Source of the DNA: Lineus longissimus
Taxonomy: Eukaryota > Nemertea > Pilidiophora > Heteronemertea > Lineidae
Direction of reading: 5' to 3'
NCBI RefSeq assembly: GCF_910592395.1
Contig: NC_088311.1
Location: 12,466,501-12,530,500 of the forward strand
DNA length: 64,000 nucleotides
Shown here: positions 24,148 to 36,322 of the stretch, piece by piece
Numbering within the stretch: the first letter of the stretch is position 1
Layout: each line of letters opens with the position of its first letter
Position numbers and translations under genes: made by a program
The notes under the pieces: model-generated
The model's database searches: none
Seen by the model: the letters and a program-made list of their open reading frames with translations, nothing else
Told to the model about the DNA's origin: nothing

Positions 24148-25638
24148 AGGGATCATCTCCAAATTATTCGCAAAAATAGCCAATAGCAACGAAAATTTGT
24201 TTTCAAATCGTTCGGAATTTGTTGCTGCAAAAGGTGCAAAGAGTTTGTTGCAATTATCAAGCTGAAACAAATATCGAATCAAGGTAAAAATGAAAATAAA
24301 GAGATGATAGCAAATTTGCAATGATTGAAAATGAATATTGTTTGCCGGCGACAAAAAATATTACATTGTACACTGTTGTAAACGGCAGGCGTGTCACGAA
24401 TAATGGCGCTGAGTGAAAGCTTATTTAATGCCGAACACAGGAATATTTTGGACAACCTAAGTGAGTAGCAGAAGTTAACAACCTAGAAGATAATAATCCA
24501 ATGCTCCCAACAGCATTAAACTTTCCACATATCACCATATTTTAAAATCCAACGCACAATTTCAGTGCTAGAAAACCGCCAACTTCCAAACAACATGAAC
24601 AATGCAACAATGGCGGCCTCCGCAAAAATCATACGCATCGTCACATCCAGTTCAATCGAGAATCTTCACTTCCCCATATACTTTTTACCACGCTAACTTT
24701 TATTACGACTTGGAATTGGGGTCAACCACCTGCATCATATTATCTTTAGAATCGGTGAGGATTTAGAATGGAGTCAGCTGGATCCAATTTCGACCCATCA
24801 AAAGACCCACCGCTATAAAACATGTAGGACTATTTATCCATGTCAAAACTTTCTGTGATCCAGGCTTTGATCTTCAGACATGCCGCTGAAACATCTTGGA
24901 AAGCGATTTAGCTGTCTGTTGCTTTGACCAATCAGCTTTCGCTGGTGGTCATGACATCTGTAGACACCTGTCAATTAATGATAGGCTGCTTGCAATCGCC
25001 TGCTTGTCATTCAACTTCCATGCTTTGACAGCAAAAAAATAAGAAATTAACGAAAGAAGTAGTTGTAGATAGTAAATATAATCCCACGTGTTTGTCTTCA
25101 CAGTTCACTCAAATTCTTCTGGAAACAATGTCCCATTGTACGCTGCAGTTATTTGAGCTTGTGTTGTGTTGTTTGGACGGGCAGCGAAGCCCGGACTACC
25201 GGGTTGTGGTTGGACTAGAGGATTATTTTCAATCGTTTTGAATGGGCTGTTTTGGATAGATACTGGCAGGGGATACAGAGAGGGGATTCTTCTTAAAATG
25301 GTAGGATTCGGGCCTAGTATAGGAGCCAAAAATAATCAGCCAACCGTAATTTTCATGTGAACGTCGCATCTGTTGCACTACGAAATGATACATTTTAAGT
25401 TTTGGAAGTGTTGCGATGCTAAATTCGCTGCCAAAATCGTTTTGCGCTGTTTGTAGTGATTTTTCAACAATTTTGTAGCTCTGAAGACACGCAGCGAAAA
25501 TTCATTTCAAGTTCAGGACTAAAAACGAAACGATTCTGTAGCAAATTTATTGGCCAGAAACGAAACTTTGTTTCTTGAATTAGGCCAAAAAACGATTTTC
25601 GTTGCTATTCGCCTGCGAATAATTAGGAGATGATCCCT
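24148..25638. mobile_element. 1.5-kb element with about 50-bp terminal inverted repeats
   Basis: The left end AGGGATCATCTCC, then AATTATTCGCA and AATAGCAACGAAAAT, is matched on the opposite strand at 25,638 (AGGGATCATCTCC, AATTATTCGCA, GAATAGCAACGAAAAT) with one small indel. CAACGAAA/TTTCGTTG boxes recur subterminally. Inside, an ATG at 24,402 opens a short frame (MALSESLFNAEHRNILDNL) ending at a donor-like GTGAGT. A minus-strand frame at 25,105-25,329 is proline-rich and unrecognised. No clear target duplication was found, so the superfamily is uncertain (hAT-like ends are possible). Confidence 0.6.
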
Positions 25639-26567
25639 TAGCACATACATGTATCATAAAGTCTCCAGCAAACACAAATATGGCTCCTCCTAAATGAATA
25701 TGGGCTACTTAAATGTAGTTTTTGGTTTTCTCTAGGCTTAATGTCATACTTGGCGCTAGCGTCTTGAGCTCTTCTTCATATTCTAATGTTTTTGAAAAAA
25801 AATTGCCTTGAATCGTGAAAATACTCTGCCACAAACACGTCCATCATCCAATATTCGGGAAAATGTAACACCGCGATAATTTTCTGTTCTACAGTATTAT
25901 ACATGTAAGAATTTTCATAGCAAATATTTTACTATTGTTTGCAAACACAACAGACATAAATCCAAGTACTTACAATTTAAACATTGTGTGTCGATTTCTG
26001 TTTTCAGAAATCAGATATTTACCAACGAGATATTCTTCATGGGCCAACCAATATATCTCAAGTATTTCTACTTCTCATTGAGGCCAAGAAGGACACCTGC
26101 TCATGGTGAAATAATGAACATCCCAGAAATATTTTGAGTTGACCCTCTAACCAAAAACGGTACCAAATTTTAGAAGGATGCAAGGCACTCCTTTTCGCCT
26201 TAATTTCACCCGTCACAAAAGATCCAGCACGTCTTGTGTAACTGGAAATATATTCTCCATTACAGTATGGGCTACCGACTGTGCATCGTGATTACAGGGC
26301 CTAATTAGCATCAATCAACAAAACAGGAACCCAACAGAACAGTATGACCGTAAAACAGTAATAGTGAAGTGGCCATCAGTTAGATCCATCACATACAAGT
26401 TGATACACTTTAAATCGACAGATCAAAAAAGCATTATACAGCCCGTTTAATGCACATTCTCAAATATAGAGCACAGGATAAATATACAAGGATATATAAT
26501 CGTTTATCTTTTTAGTAAATAATTTGCATGAAGTCCATAATATCCATAAATTAAAAGTGGTTTACTT
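25639..26567. other. 3' flank / probable 3' UTR side of the Rab10-like gene
   Basis: This is the region downstream of the Rab stop codon on the minus strand. No other gene is recognised. I did not identify a confident polyA signal on the minus strand here. Confidence 0.35.
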
Positions 26568-26645
26568 TCAGCAACATTTAGAGCTTCTCGATTCTGGTTT
26601 ATTTATGTGCAGACCTTGTGTTTCATTGGAATCCTTTCCCGGCGT
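26568..26645 (-). CDS. rab10: Rab10-like GTPase, last exon (C-terminal tail with CC)
   Basis: On the minus strand the acceptor TTTTCAG is followed in phase 0 by TPGKDSNETQGLHI and PESRSSKCC, then TGA (26,568-26,570). The exon encodes 25 residues. The terminal CC is the double geranylgeranylation signal of Rab proteins, which anchors them to membranes. The hypervariable tail beginning TP directly after LNK fits Rab10, whose tail starts with TP and ends CC. It joins in frame to the exon at 28,608-28,709 across a 1,962-bp intron. Confidence 0.88.
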   Translation of the reverse strand, partial: TPGKDSNETQGLHINKPESRSSKCC

Positions 26646-28607
26646 CTGAAAATATAAAGTACATAGTTGAATGGATCTACATGTAGTCAAGTGCTGCATA
26701 AACTCGTCATTTGGATGAGCTGAACATTGCAATGATATATTGCAACCAGAATTAAGGGTGGACAATAGGTACCGCCATTTTAGCTAGAACTTGATATCCT
26801 AAAGCAATTAGAACTCTTTCAAAACGTAGTGAATGCTAATTTCAACGGCGGGAGTCTGTGGGTTTGTTGTGATTTGTGACCTGCGTCATTTCAAGGATTC
26901 AGAGTCCAGGTCTGAAGAGAACAAGTTGTGTTTTTATCAAAGAGCTGTGTTCTTTCAGTTATTTTCATAAGGATTACATAAACAAGCATAGCGTTGAATG
27001 TCCCCCGTCACTGTTGGGTGTTTTTTGAAAAATGTGTAGTTTGAATCTGTGTGGTGTTGTTGGCTGTCATTGACTGAAGTTTATGGTTCAGTTCGGTGCC
27101 CCAGTAACGTGACACACGAAATTTCAAGCCAAAATATTTTGCCGTTCAGAAGTTACAGAGCAGAAGGGAATTTTCATGATTTTCAGGAAGTGCCCCCTAT
27201 GGGGCAGAAAAATGTATGAAACTAAAAACTCGAGAGATATATCATGTACCTTTGTTAGCCTAGTCTACCATAAAGATTTGGTAAAGATCGGAGAAATATT
27301 AAGCGAGTTCTAACACTGTTTTTTATTGTTTTGGACCCCTGGTGGCCAAATTGAGAATGAAACTCGGCAGATTTTTCGACGCAACACACCTTTGGCCCAA
27401 CCTCTATCAGCACACCAAATTTCAATCCAAAATATTTTGTCGTTCAGAAGTTACAGAGCGGAAGAGAATTTTCATGATTTTCAGGAAGCGCCCCCTATAG
27501 GGCAGAAAAGTGAATGAAACTAAAAACCCGGTTGATATATCGTGTATCTATGTTAGGTTAGTCTACCATAAAAATATGGTAAAGATCGGACGAATATTAA
27601 GCGAGTTCAAGCATTTTATGTGTTTTTGGTTTTGGCCCCCTGGCGGCCAAATGGAGAATGTGACCGGGATGATTTTTAGTGGGACACATCTTCAGATGTC
27701 CTTCACTCCCTCCACCAAATATCGACTAAATTGCTTGAGTCGTTTAGAAGCTGTAGGGTTGAAACGAGCACAAAGTTGGTGCCATGTACTAATACCATGT
27801 CCCCCTACACAAGCTCCGGGGGACAATAACTCTTTCATTCATTGCGCTGCAGTGTGTGGCAAACTTAAACTCAATTTTTTGGCATAGACAGCTAATTCAG
27901 AACTATAAGGGAGTTTTTGAGGCTGAAATAGTACGTTTGGAGGCTAAAATGTTTAACAAGTTAAAAATATGCACTATGCTTCTGGAGGCAGCAGGGCGCC
28001 TGGCAGTCTTCTGATGCCCCCTGGTTCAACTTGGCACCTCAACAGACTGCTTATAATAATAGAGGTTACACTTGTACCACAGTCTATCCTGCAAAATTCA
28101 TTGGAACTCAGATGAGCTATTTAATTGGCACAACCTCAGCATTTCCTACCGGTACCCATTAATACCCCTGGGTAGACTAAGGCAGGTTAGACAAAGAGAC
28201 CTGAACAGATAAGTGGGGTTTAGGAACCACTAGCCAATATTCCAAGTGACTAGAACACATTTGAACCTTACCTCCTAAAGGAGCACAATAGAATTCTTGG
28301 TCTTCAGGACACACTATCCAAGGAGTCAAGGACATTTCAAACTGTTACACCAGATGAAAATGACAGATCCTCTTGAATTATACTATTTTGGCACGCTATC
28401 TTTGCCACATTTTTATGCCTCTTTGTTAAATTTCAAGAGCTACTTATTCAATAGGGCTAATATTCACAAATGTTGTGGATAAAAACTTAGTCCACCCATA
28501 AACTGATCAGACAGAATCAGGAATGTTTAGCTTCTCTGATATTAGTGGTTAAGTTTACATTCACGGATTATTTATTTATGCAAGTACAACACACTTTATG
28601 AGCTTAC
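26646..28607. other. Rab10-like intron (1,962 bp) with 300-bp repeat modules
   Basis: The segment from about 27,100 to 27,780 holds two to three tandem modules of about 300 bp (GAAGYGCCCCCTAT at about 27,190 and 27,488; CCTGGTGGCCAAA and CCTGGCGGCCAAA blocks). They resemble other HINE modules but lack the GTGACCTTG core and visible element ends. No other exon is recognised. Confidence 0.6.
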
Positions 28608-28709
28608 CTTATTTAAAATAGCTGTAGCAAGATCCAAAAACGCTTTTTCTACATTGATGTTAGACTTTGCACTTGTTTCTAGGAATGGGATATTATGTTC
28701 TCGGGCAAT
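28608..28709 (-). CDS. rab10: Rab10-like GTPase, penultimate exon (G5 motif)
   Basis: The exon is 102 nt, 34 residues, phase 0 at both ends. The acceptor is GTTTCAG and the donor AAG|GTAAGC on the minus strand. It encodes [17 protein letters not shown] and then [22 protein letters not shown] is the G5 guanine-recognition motif; the block beginning IAREH and the SNIN element are what I expect for Rab10 rather than Rab8. Rab10 acts in exocytic, basolateral and ciliary or ER membrane traffic; that is family knowledge. The codons are intact and the splice sites canonical, so the gene looks functional. Confidence 0.92.
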
Positions 28710-28712
28710 CTG

Positions 28713-29450
28713 AAACAAACAATGACTGAATGATTGCATATAATATGATATAGATATATTCATGTACTAATCATCTTACAAACATGAATTACTGGTTTCG
28801 TTAAGATAAAGTTAACTTGATTGCCCCCCCCCCTTTGTGCTTTCAAGTGCAACAAAATGCTCCACAAGGATGAGAATGACTCGAACTTGTATATATTTAT
28901 ACAAGCCATAGGCGAATATGGGTCATCGTCTTGGCTAGGACTCTAAGATACCACAACATGGGAAGGATGCACGGAATGTCACTAAAAAAGCATAAACCAT
29001 CTCGAAATAATTCATTACATATTTCAACACTTTGACATGCATCTTTTTCTAGTGAACATACAGACCTATATCATCGCTTATTGTGACGAACTTGGATATC
29101 GGTCCGCTAGAGAAACCCGGCCCGAGAACAACCCATCTACCGCCATTTCCTGGACACAGCACACCCTCGCCGTGCCAGGCTAATCATTCCACATTTTACT
29201 ATGCCCCAATGATTACCCTGGCCCCAAATGTTTAATCACTATTACAAGAAAATTGTAATACTTTATCCAGCAAAAATGTCACATTTTCTCTCGATAGAAA
29301 ATTTCAAAAACTTTGGAAATTGAGATTCCATTAAAAAGATCCGTCATATTCGGTCAATTAATATCCTTTTTTGATAATGTTTGTTATTTCTCAAACAATA
29401 AGGGTCTCCACTGGGTTAGTGACTTCTCTCCCACATCTGTAGTTGTATAA
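28713..29450. other. Intronic spacer, no element recognised
   Basis: Contains a C run at about 28,825-28,836. Nothing else is recognised. Confidence 0.4.
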
Positions 29451-30330
29451 TGACTGCATGCCCTTAGGAAAATATATCCAAGAAAAACCCAAGATACCCC
29501 AAAAATATCCAAGAAAACCCAAGACAACCCAAGAAAACCTAGGACAACCCAAGGAATCCCAAGACAACTTTTGTCCTGATCAAGTTAATCCAAGAAATTC
29601 CAAGAACTGGCCAAGAATACCCAAGACAATTCTGACTCGTATTTTTCGGTCCAAATTAATCCAAGAAAATCCAAGACACACTTATCTTTTTTGAAGGTAA
29701 TCCAAGAACACCCAAGAATGGGATTTTTTTGCAGAGTTCAACAGAAGAAAGTTCAAGACAAAATATGTCTTTAAAATATTTGCAGCGAAGATCCAAGAAA
29801 ACCCAAGACTCACTTGATACTCCTTTGCATTTCTGACTTTGACTTATTTTTTGGCAGAGTTCATATACAAGAAAGTCCAAGACAAAATTTGCTCGAATAT
29901 ATTTGCATAGAAAACCCAAGAAAATCCAAGATTCACATGATACTCCTTTGCTTTTCTGACTGGAGGTATTTTTGGAAGTTCATATACAAGAAAGTCCAAG
30001 ACAAAATGTGTGTTGGAAAATACTTGCATAGAAAATCCAAGAAAACCAAAGACTCACTTGATACTCTTTTGTTTATCTGCCGACTTATTTTTTAGCAGAG
30101 TTCAAATACAAGAAAGTCCAAGATAAAATGTGTCTCTAAAATCTTTGCGGACACAACCAAAGAAAATCCAAGACTCATTTGATACTTAGACCAGAAAATT
30201 CATTTCTTGTGTTCTTTTAATTTTTTATACCTTCAGAAAGGCGACAGAGTCCAAACACAAGAAAATGCAAGATAAAATATTTATCTAAGTTTTAATCGGA
30301 AGAGGAAACCTCAGAAAACCCACATGATAC
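29450..30330 (+). repeat. CAAGA-rich repeat with about 120-bp tandem units
   Basis: Dense CCAAGAAAAYCCAAGA-type motifs begin after CCCTTAGGAAAATATATCC at about 29,461. From 29,731 the array is organised in units of 120-123 bp; the GCAGAGTTC/GAAGTTC anchor is at 29,731, 29,854, 29,975 and 30,095. The left end matches, in reverse complement, the right end of the CAAGA-rich block at 40,795-41,385. The two are therefore copies of one family in opposite orientation. Confidence 0.8.
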
Positions 30331-31519
30331 TTTGCCTCCCTAGAAGATTATCAAATAGAACCCAATTAGAAATGAATTTTTTTTGCATATCTAACCAGGT
30401 AACATGCAAGTTGGAACCATGCAGTTTACGATAAAATGATACAAATTCTAACTTAATTTAAACTAAAATTCATTTATTTTACAATATCTTGAAAAGACAA
30501 AAGTAAGGAAAATACAGTGGTTCAGGATGATTTTTCTTAATCAGTTATATTATGTACATGACAAGTCAGCAAATGATTACAATTGTTGACTGTGATGCTG
30601 TGAGCTGAGAATCAGAAGGGTTCACCTCTTATTTTCCACTAATTAGAATTGTCTGAATTGTTTTCATCAAATATTCCTATCAGTCAGTATGATATATGTC
30701 TAGTGCTGGCTCCTGCCTAAAAAACTGAAGTGGCCTTACCGGCTAGTATCAGTAAACCTGCACCCCCCCCCCCCCCCGCCTAAAATTAATGATGTAGTCC
30801 TGGACAATGCCGGATTTTGAGAAAGAGATTCTTACATATGTAGTATCAAAACATGTGAAACTATTATGATTCTCAGCTCATGACACATAACCTAACACAC
30901 ATCTGAAGAGATCCAATTAGGGTGTCTGCAGTAGTCGAAGTTATCTCTTCAACAAACTTAATTCATTAGGTCTGGACACATAAATGTATCCATACCAAAA
31001 CAATGAATCCAATACAGTGCATTGTACCAGATGATTCCGACATTTTTTTTTCTTCAATAATGCTTGAACTAAATCACAAAATAAACTAAACACTACTAGT
31101 ATCTGGCATGGTCTATGCAAGGAACTCTGTGTTATTTGGACTTCGGCATACAACAGTGCGAAATAGACGATTGATGGTCTGTCTACTAGTACTAGTACTA
31201 GGGATCAACAAGGTTGTTCTTCGCCTTCGGCCGGGTTGCGCCACGACTGGCACTGTCACTGAACATGAAATTGAAGAACGCCCGCCATCATCTGTTAGCC
31301 CTGTACAAAAAGTAGGCCCAGGCATGCAACTTGCACTAGGCCTAGACGAACTACATGAACTACCAGCCATGCTAGCCGAGCAGCGCGGCCATAACCGGTA
31401 CCCCAACTTGAACGAACGGCAGATTGTCGGTGTCAACATGGTTGGTAAATAATCGACCCAAGCCAAGACTAATACTCGAAACTAGAAATATATAATGCAA
31501 TTGGGGCAAATTGCGAATG
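30331..31519. other. Intronic spacer with overlapping open frames
   Basis: A C run lies at about 30,762-30,777. Two overlapping open frames of about 115 codons face opposite ways at 31,108-31,466 in a locally GC-richer patch. Neither is recognisable, so I do not call a gene. CTAGTACTAGTACTAG lies at about 31,187-31,202. Confidence 0.35.
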
Positions 31520-32668
31520 TATGCCCCCGCTCACACCACAAAAGTTTGAAGTGTGTCAAACCTCTAGTTCTTCAGTTAACAATCGGAATACCAAAATCTA
31601 AGTTGGCTGCTGGCAGCCATATTGGATTTTGGAACACGCCCAAAATTGATAGAGAGCATCCCCTGAATGACCATTGCACCACAAAAGTTTGAAGTGTGTC
31701 AAACCTCTAGTTCTTCAGTTAACAATCGGAATACCAAAATCTAAGTTGGCTGCTGGCAGCCATATTGAATTTTGGGTCAGGCCCAAAATCGACAGGGATC
31801 CTCCCCTACACAACCTCATCACACCACATAAGTTTCAGGTCTGTCACTCACTTGGTTCTTGAGTTACAGGTCAGAATGCGAAAAACCAAGTCGGGCCTGG
31901 CAGCCATCTTGGATTTCAGATCGGGCCCAAAATGGATAGGGAACCTCCCCTACACTAGGTTATAACACCACATAAGTTTCAGGTCTGTCACTCACTCGGT
32001 TCTTAATTTACGGGGCGGAATACAAATCACCAAGTCGGGGACCTGGTGGCCATCTTTGATTTCGGGTCTGGCCCAAAATCAATAGGGAACCTCCCCTACC
32101 ATAGACCATTACACCACAAAAGTTTGAAGACTGTTGGACCTCTGGTTCTCCAGTTAACGAGCGGAATGCCAAAATCTAAGATGGTGGCTGGCGGCCATCT
32201 TTGATTTCGGGTCGGGCCCAAAATCAATAGGGAACCTCCCCTACCATAGACCATTACGCCACAAAAGTTTGAAGACTGTTGGACCTCCGGTTCTCCAGTT
32301 AACGAGCGGAATGCGAAAATCTAAGATGGTGGCTGGCGGCCATCTTTGATTTCGGGTCAGGCCCAAAATCGATAGGGAACCTCCCCTACCATAGACCATC
32401 ACACCACAAAAGTTTGAAGACTGTTGGACCTCTGGTTCTCTAGTAAACGAGCGGAATGCGAAAATCTAAGATGGCGGCTGGCGGCCATATTGGATTTTGG
32501 AACGCGCCAAAAAACAATAGGGACCCTTTGACACACTAGGCCTACACCCCCTCAAAATTTCAAGTTAGCCGAGCAAGGGGTTCTTGAGTTATAGTCTGGA
32601 ATTCAGTGCGGCGGCGGCCGGAAACCACCCAAGTACATAATGCCCGCACTTTAGCGGGGGCATAATAA
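31520..32668 (+). mobile_element. Helentron/HINE-like element, family d, 145-bp module array
   Basis: The 5' TGCCCCCGCT (31,522-31,531) is the exact reverse complement of AGCGGGGGCA (32,653-32,662). The latter closes the hairpin TGCCCGC...GCGGGGGCA, followed by TAATAA. Between them are about seven modules with a period of 145 bp (CCATAGACCAT at 32,099, 32,244 and 32,389). Each has ACCACAAAAGTTTGAAG, AAAATCTAAGATGGYGGC and a GGCCATMTTKGAT block. The last module diverges into the 3' terminal block shared with 14,940-15,090. Confidence 0.8.
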
Positions 32669-33188
32669 GTGTTTAGAAACATGGGATTCACCACTCACAC
32701 TTCATGTTCACTAGTTAAGGTACTAATACTCAAATACGACATATTTCCTGAGATGTAAGATGCCTTGAATCGGCTTTGTAATCAATCAAAATGCACATCA
32801 TAACCGGCGCATTGTCACTATTGCATGTATTTTGTGCATACATGATACATGTGAAGGTACACACAGACGGATATTTACATTCGCACGCAAAGCATTCTGG
32901 GATCAGAAATATTTTCATAAAACATAAAAATGCAATTATCGACAGAGATATCAGACTGAAATCTTTCAGAATATTTTTCACAATATTTCTTTATTGATTG
33001 TAGCTTTTTGCCGCGTAAGAACAAAGTGAACATTTTGATAAATGGAAGGTATCGTTTAATCTCGCCACTGTGAGAATTCCCGGGAACCGCCAAATACGCC
33101 ATTGTACACCTTGCTGTGCATGCTTTTGTTCGTTCATTGTGTCGTTCTTTTGTGTCTTCGTTTTGATCTTTTGTTTGAACCCATGCAG
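32669..33188. other. Upstream intron of the nested plus-strand gene
   Basis: No exon is recognised. It precedes the acceptor CATGCAG at 33,182-33,188. Confidence 0.35.
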
Positions 33189-33344
33189 TGCTATTGTGGG
33201 AGATCGACAATGAGGTTACTCCAAAGGCGCTTAGTCAAATAATAGAACCCAGGAAAGATTTCAGCGAGTACCATGTAGGAGAACGAGTACAGGCGAAATG
33301 GCCCAACATGGGAATTCTGTGGGGCAAGATCTTGGGATTCGGAG
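33189..33344 (+). CDS. Nested gene, exon with Tudor-like segment
   Basis: A 156-nt exon between acceptor CATGCAG and donor GGAG|GTAAGC is open in one frame (2 nt, 51 codons, 1 nt). It begins LLWEIDNEVTPKALSQIIEP and ends YHVGERVQAKWPNMGILWG, KILGFG. The pattern VGERVQAKW...WGKILGFG is that of a small Tudor/SH3-like beta barrel found N-terminal in some invertebrate BEN-domain proteins. It splices in phase 1 to 36,099. It lies on the plus strand, antisense to and within the 24-kb Rab10-like intron. The 5' exon is not identified. The gene may be a mobile or multicopy family rather than a conserved host gene. Confidence 0.55.
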
Positions 33345-36098
33345 GTAAGCCTACGATGTCTACTTGATATTATTTGCTCATAACGAAGCAATCCTTGATC
33401 GACACTACTGCCTACTGGCCTTTGAGTTTGACATGGAGCTGCAGAGATGGCCAGAGCTGGCATGATTCCATTGATTAAATTGATCGTCAAATATTGCTTG
33501 ATCAGCCGACATAGTGCATACACAAATAGTATACAAATAGACAGTTGACACCCAATACATTTGTAAGTTACCAGTAGTGTAATCGTTAAATCAGCCAACA
33601 CCTCTGCTCATCAGATGATTGTTTGATCGGGTGGTTGAGTGGGCCTTTCACTGTCTATACTAGTTTAAAAGTTTCATAGGAATATGATGTCCGATGGTGT
33701 TTACGAGATTAATTTCTATATTGTCCGAGTTCGCAACCATGTGACATGTCCATGACCAAATTGAAATTCAAATTATTTGACCAGTCACTGGAGTCGGTAC
33801 TCGACCAGTGTCGGTGTCATGGTCGCCAACGGGGGGGTGACAAAACTAAAAAAAATAATTTTAGGGGTTAGGCTAAAGACCAAGCGTTTTGTACATCCCA
33901 AAACAGTCAAATCCACTCCTTAAACACCTGAAATTACACCCTCACTCGGGTTAAGTTATGATAAAAATGTAGGCCTAATAATTAAGAGGCTTGCCGCGAT
34001 GGGTAGGCCTAATAATTGAGAGGCCTGATAGTCTGTATTTTGCTCTGAGGTGAGGCTATTGTTATACCTGAACTGACTTTCTAAACTTGCAAAGGGAAAA
34101 GGACTCTCTTAAATTCAGTTCTAGGTAAAATGGGCTAAGTACTAAACTAAGATTTAGAATTCGGGCTCGGAAGTGACGTCATACTCATTAGGTTAGGGTT
34201 AGTGGTATTTCTATGGTGAAATGAGCCTTATTCCCTCAGTTGACAACCTTTTTTTGAGCTTGAGCCCGAAATCTAAATCCGTTCTGAAAAACTATCTAAA
34301 CTTTCAAGATATACCAACAACTTTATAAAGACGATCAAAAAATTTGAGAATGAGAATCATGTCAACATATATTTTGAGAAAACAAGCCAACAATTGTTTT
34401 TTCCGTATGACATTTCAAAAAATTTGTTTTGGGGGGGGAGGGGGAACTATGGGAAACTATTTTGGGGTTATTATAAAAAAATCCTGCAATATTTTTTTTC
34501 GTTTCATCTATTAATAGCTTGTAGAACTCAAGCTTGTAGAACTCGCAGGGACGAGGTTAAGCTTTGGGCTACTTCCTAAAACACGTCAGGAATTCAGTGA
34601 AAGTCGTGACCGATGCTTAAGTTCAATTTGAAAACTAGAATTCCGAAATTTGCTGGTAGCAAATTTGATAGTCCCCAGGTAGTCGTCATGTCAACAGAGT
34701 AGAAAGCGAGAACATTTTGCGCCGTCGTATTCCGATTTGACTGGTTAGTGGTGAAATCTGCTTTTACTTTAGTTCTAACGTTGTCTGAATTAAAGATGCT
34801 TTTCCAATGCTTGACTGGTCTGGCAAGAGGCATTGCCAGGAAAACGTGACATCATTTTGGCCATTCTTCTTACCGCACGCCCTCCCTCTCCGTAAAACCT
34901 CCTGACATGGTGTGAAGTGGGAGGGCGCACAATGGGAACCACACTGCCGCGATGTTAATAGTTTCTATTTATAGAATTCAGCGGCAGAGATTTTAAGCAT
35001 GGAAAAAGTAGATTAACTCGGCTAATCTCAATGGATTTTACCCAGGAATGTTTTCAAGGCGAGAGAAACATCTGATTTAAGTACTGCGCTTATTAGATTT
35101 CATGTTCATGCCGAAGATTGGCCTAAAACGTGGACGAAAAGAGTGCATTATCGAGTGTTGGAGAGGTCACGTGATTGTACGAGAAACCTGAGCGAAAACA
35201 ATACTGACTCCAGCTCCCCGAGGGAGGAGCTGAAGTCATAAAAACGCATCTAAAGCATCGAAATATTCTGAGTTTTGAAAAATCGTTTTGCGATAGTCCA
35301 TGAATCGAATTGGGTTTCTTTATAATACCTCCATCGTCCCATCGCTCGACCAACTCCTGAGAATAATGACGTCATTATGACAGGGGCGGAGCTTATGCTA
35401 ATGTATCAGCGTCTCGCCTCTGCGCATGTCACAGCGCATGTCAGATTGAATCGCAGCTTCGGCATGTTGGGAGAAGACGATCAGACGATATCTCAGCAGA
35501 AAATGCTTCAAAAGTATCGAAATACCCAGGATTTTTAAAATACTTTTGCGATAGTCCATAGATGGAATTGGGTTTGGTGGTGTAAGGGTGATTGATTTCT
35601 GGTTTATTTAGCCGTTTTGCTGGACTACCGCAATAAATGTGTTGGTGGAAGAAAATAACAGTTTCGAGAATTCCAGTGATAACAATATAGTCCCCAGACG
35701 GTATCTGGGGCCTATAACAAGCACCTTTTATTATTTCTCACATAGGATCAGATGAATAAAGTTCTGTGCTGTGGCAGCGTTCGGGTTCATAGCTAAACCT
35801 TGTCACGATATGATAAGGTTCTAATAGCTGTTAACAGATGGCGCTCGTTTTTGGACGAAAACAATTTTGACCAAAAAAAATGTTGAACGAAAATAAATGT
35901 GGTAAAAATTTCGGTTTGATCGATGCGGAAATATATGTTTTCCTAACGAATGTCAAATGGAAAAAAAATTACTGTTGGCTTGTTTTTTTAAAATGTTGGA
36001 TAATTTTTAAAATGTTGCCAATATTTTGTACAGGGTTCAAATAATTCTGCTTTGGCGTGCCTTGGACAATTCTATAATTCATTAATTTTTTTCTTCAG
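33345..36098. other. Intron of the nested gene
   Basis: Holds a weak diverged duplication (TTTTGCGATAGTCCATRRAT blocks at about 35,287 and 35,545), a G-rich run at about 34,431-34,445, and CRE octamers at 34,174-34,181 and 35,367-35,374. No exon is recognised. Confidence 0.4.
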
Positions 36099-36230
36099 AT
36101 TATGCTCAAAAGAAAGCAGAATGTTTAAGGATAAAGCTATTAGAGAGAAGGAAGGGAACAGTGCAGGTGTCAACATCAGGGCAAGGGTCGGCATCAGGTC
36201 AAGTGTCAGCATCCAGAGAAAATGTTACAG
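36099..36230 (+). CDS. Nested gene, basic Ser/Gln-rich exon
   Basis: The acceptor TTTCTTCAG is followed by a 132-nt open exon (2 nt, 43 codons, 1 nt) and the donor ACAG|GTATTT. Joined to the 33,344 donor it reads FGDYAQKKAECLRIKLLERR across and after the junction. It then turns low-complexity, with STSGQGSASGQVSASREN. The phase is 1 on both sides, so it fits the preceding exon exactly. The Lys/Arg-rich start could be helical. The function is unknown, and the next exon is uncertain. Confidence 0.55.
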
Positions 36231-36322
36231 GTATTTGCCTTGCTGTGCTTTTTGGCTGACCTGTGAGACTTTACCATCACGCAGCGTCATCGTTAAACAA
36301 TGGTGGAACGTTTCGTAACCGC
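36231..36322. other. Short intronic spacer
   Basis: Nothing recognised between the exon and the element. Confidence 0.4.

Noticed and set aside
31108-31466. Two overlapping open frames of about 115 codons on opposite strands
   Set aside because: Neither translation has a recognisable domain or splice context. GC-rich sequence can keep both strands open by chance.
31520-32668. CRISPR-like array of regularly spaced repeats
   Set aside because: Units are 145 bp, with repeats and spacers both conserved, no cas genes, and a eukaryotic context. It is a tandem module array in a mobile element.
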